Positions 63,685 to 64,000 of a DNA stretch of 64,000 bases are shown here, in pieces. The notes beneath the pieces are model-generated. The model had not been told where the DNA came from. It saw only the letters and a list, made by a program, of their open reading frames with translations, and searched no databases. The translations under genes were made by a program, and so were the position numbers. The DNA is taken from NCBI GenBank assembly GCA_903835655.1, contig CAILNT010000058.1:1-64000 (forward strand), in the 5' to 3' direction. Within the stretch, counting starts at the first letter, position 1. The number at the start of each line of letters is the position of its first letter. The DNA comes from an uncultured Pseudomonadota bacterium. Lineage in GTDB: Bacteria > Pseudomonadota > Gammaproteobacteria > Burkholderiales > Thiobacillaceae.

Positions 63685-64000
63685 CTATGCGTCGGCGGAC
63701 AGACGATAGCCGATGCCGCGCAGGGTATGGATCAAGGGGGGCATCTCGGGCGCTTCGACCGCGCTGCGCAGGACGTGCATGTGCGCGCGCAGCACGTCCG
63801 AATCCGGCATCTGATCGCCCCAGACCGCGCGCTCCAGTTCCTCACGCTTGACCACGCGCGGGCCGGCACGCATCAGGGTTTCCAGGATTTTCAGCGGGAT
63901 AGGGGACAGGCTGAGCACTTTTCCGGCCCGGCTGGCCCGCATCTGGGCCGGGTCGAATTCCAGATCGGCGACGCGCAGCACCGCGGCGGAAGCAGCGCCA
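63685..64000 (-). CDS. OmpR-family response regulator, C-terminal part, cut by the window edge
   Basis: The last 105 or so codons of a regulator whose start is beyond the window. A winged-helix DNA-binding domain is complete: LSLSPIPLKILETLMRAGPRV, cut, VKREELERAVWGD, RAHMHVLRSAVE and IHTLRGIGYRL. The receiver domain is not in the window. It is the upstream partner of the kinase at 62411-63673. Confidence 0.92.
   Translation of the reverse strand, partial: GAASAAVLRVADLEFDPAQMRASRAGKVLSLSPIPLKILETLMRAGPRVVKREELERAVWGDQMPDSDVLRAHMHVLRSAVEAPEMPPLIHTLRGIGYRLSADA

Overview
The window looks like chromosome of a high-GC betaproteobacterium, probably an autotroph of the Nitrosomonadales/Thiobacillus kind. 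Gene orders leuS-lptE-holA-proA-nadD-rsfS, uvrC-pgsA-tRNA, def-fmt facing lysM-dprA-smg-topoisomerase, and lptM-lysA facing cyaY are familiar from betaproteobacteria. A proteobacterial phosphoribulokinase (17298-18188) points to the Calvin cycle. The species cannot be fixed from the sequence alone.

Layout. 1-3 kb is a scar zone: a cation/proton antiporter, an IS66 tnpA remnant, a frameshifted and truncated large serine recombinase, and the last codons of an exonuclease III gene. Next come a Y-family DNA polymerase under an unusual double-palindrome promoter and a SlyD-like/methyltransferase fusion. From 17.1 kb leftwards to 5.7 kb runs a long minus-strand series: leuS, lptE, holA, proA, then an accessory islet (nuclease-like protein, DUF4160/DUF2442 pair, small partner protein and zeta-type toxin), then nadD, rsfS, a TsaC-like gene and a two-component system. 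17-23.5 kb holds phosphoribulokinase, a PDC-sensor protein, a PEBP protein and an orphan TolC-like gene lying between inverted repeats. 23.5-36.7 kb has DUF2252, topoisomerase III, smg, dprA, a LysM protein, def, fmt, a HIT-like protein and yhdP. 36.7-46.5 kb has a large helical-repeat protein, a voltage-gated K+ channel with a separate RCK subunit, lysA, lptM, cyaY, two cyclic-nucleotide-like barrel proteins, argH and an FKBP. 46.7-52.3 kb is an unusual set: polysaccharide deacetylase-like and GNAT proteins facing an E1 alpha-beta fusion, an E2 and an acyl carrier protein. 52.3-56.2 kb is a LysR-controlled redox set (pirin, flavodoxin, YceI, DODA dioxygenase). The right end has ppk2, tRNA-Cys, tRNA-Gly, pgsA, uvrC, a SulP transporter and a second two-component system cut by the window edge.

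The most unusual signals are not ordinary genes. (1) A 17-bp perfect inverted repeat contains two GAAC-N4-GTTC palindromes, one filling the promoter spacer and the other ending two bases before the start codon of the Y-family polymerase. (2) leuS carries three in-frame insertions, each made of palindromic repeat DNA. (3) Two copies of a 220-236 bp element with terminal inverted repeats each end at a start codon; one exactly fills the gap between the K+ channel gene and its RCK gene. (4) Toxin-like genes sit inside the proA-nadD housekeeping series. No CRISPR array, rRNA or intact prophage was seen.
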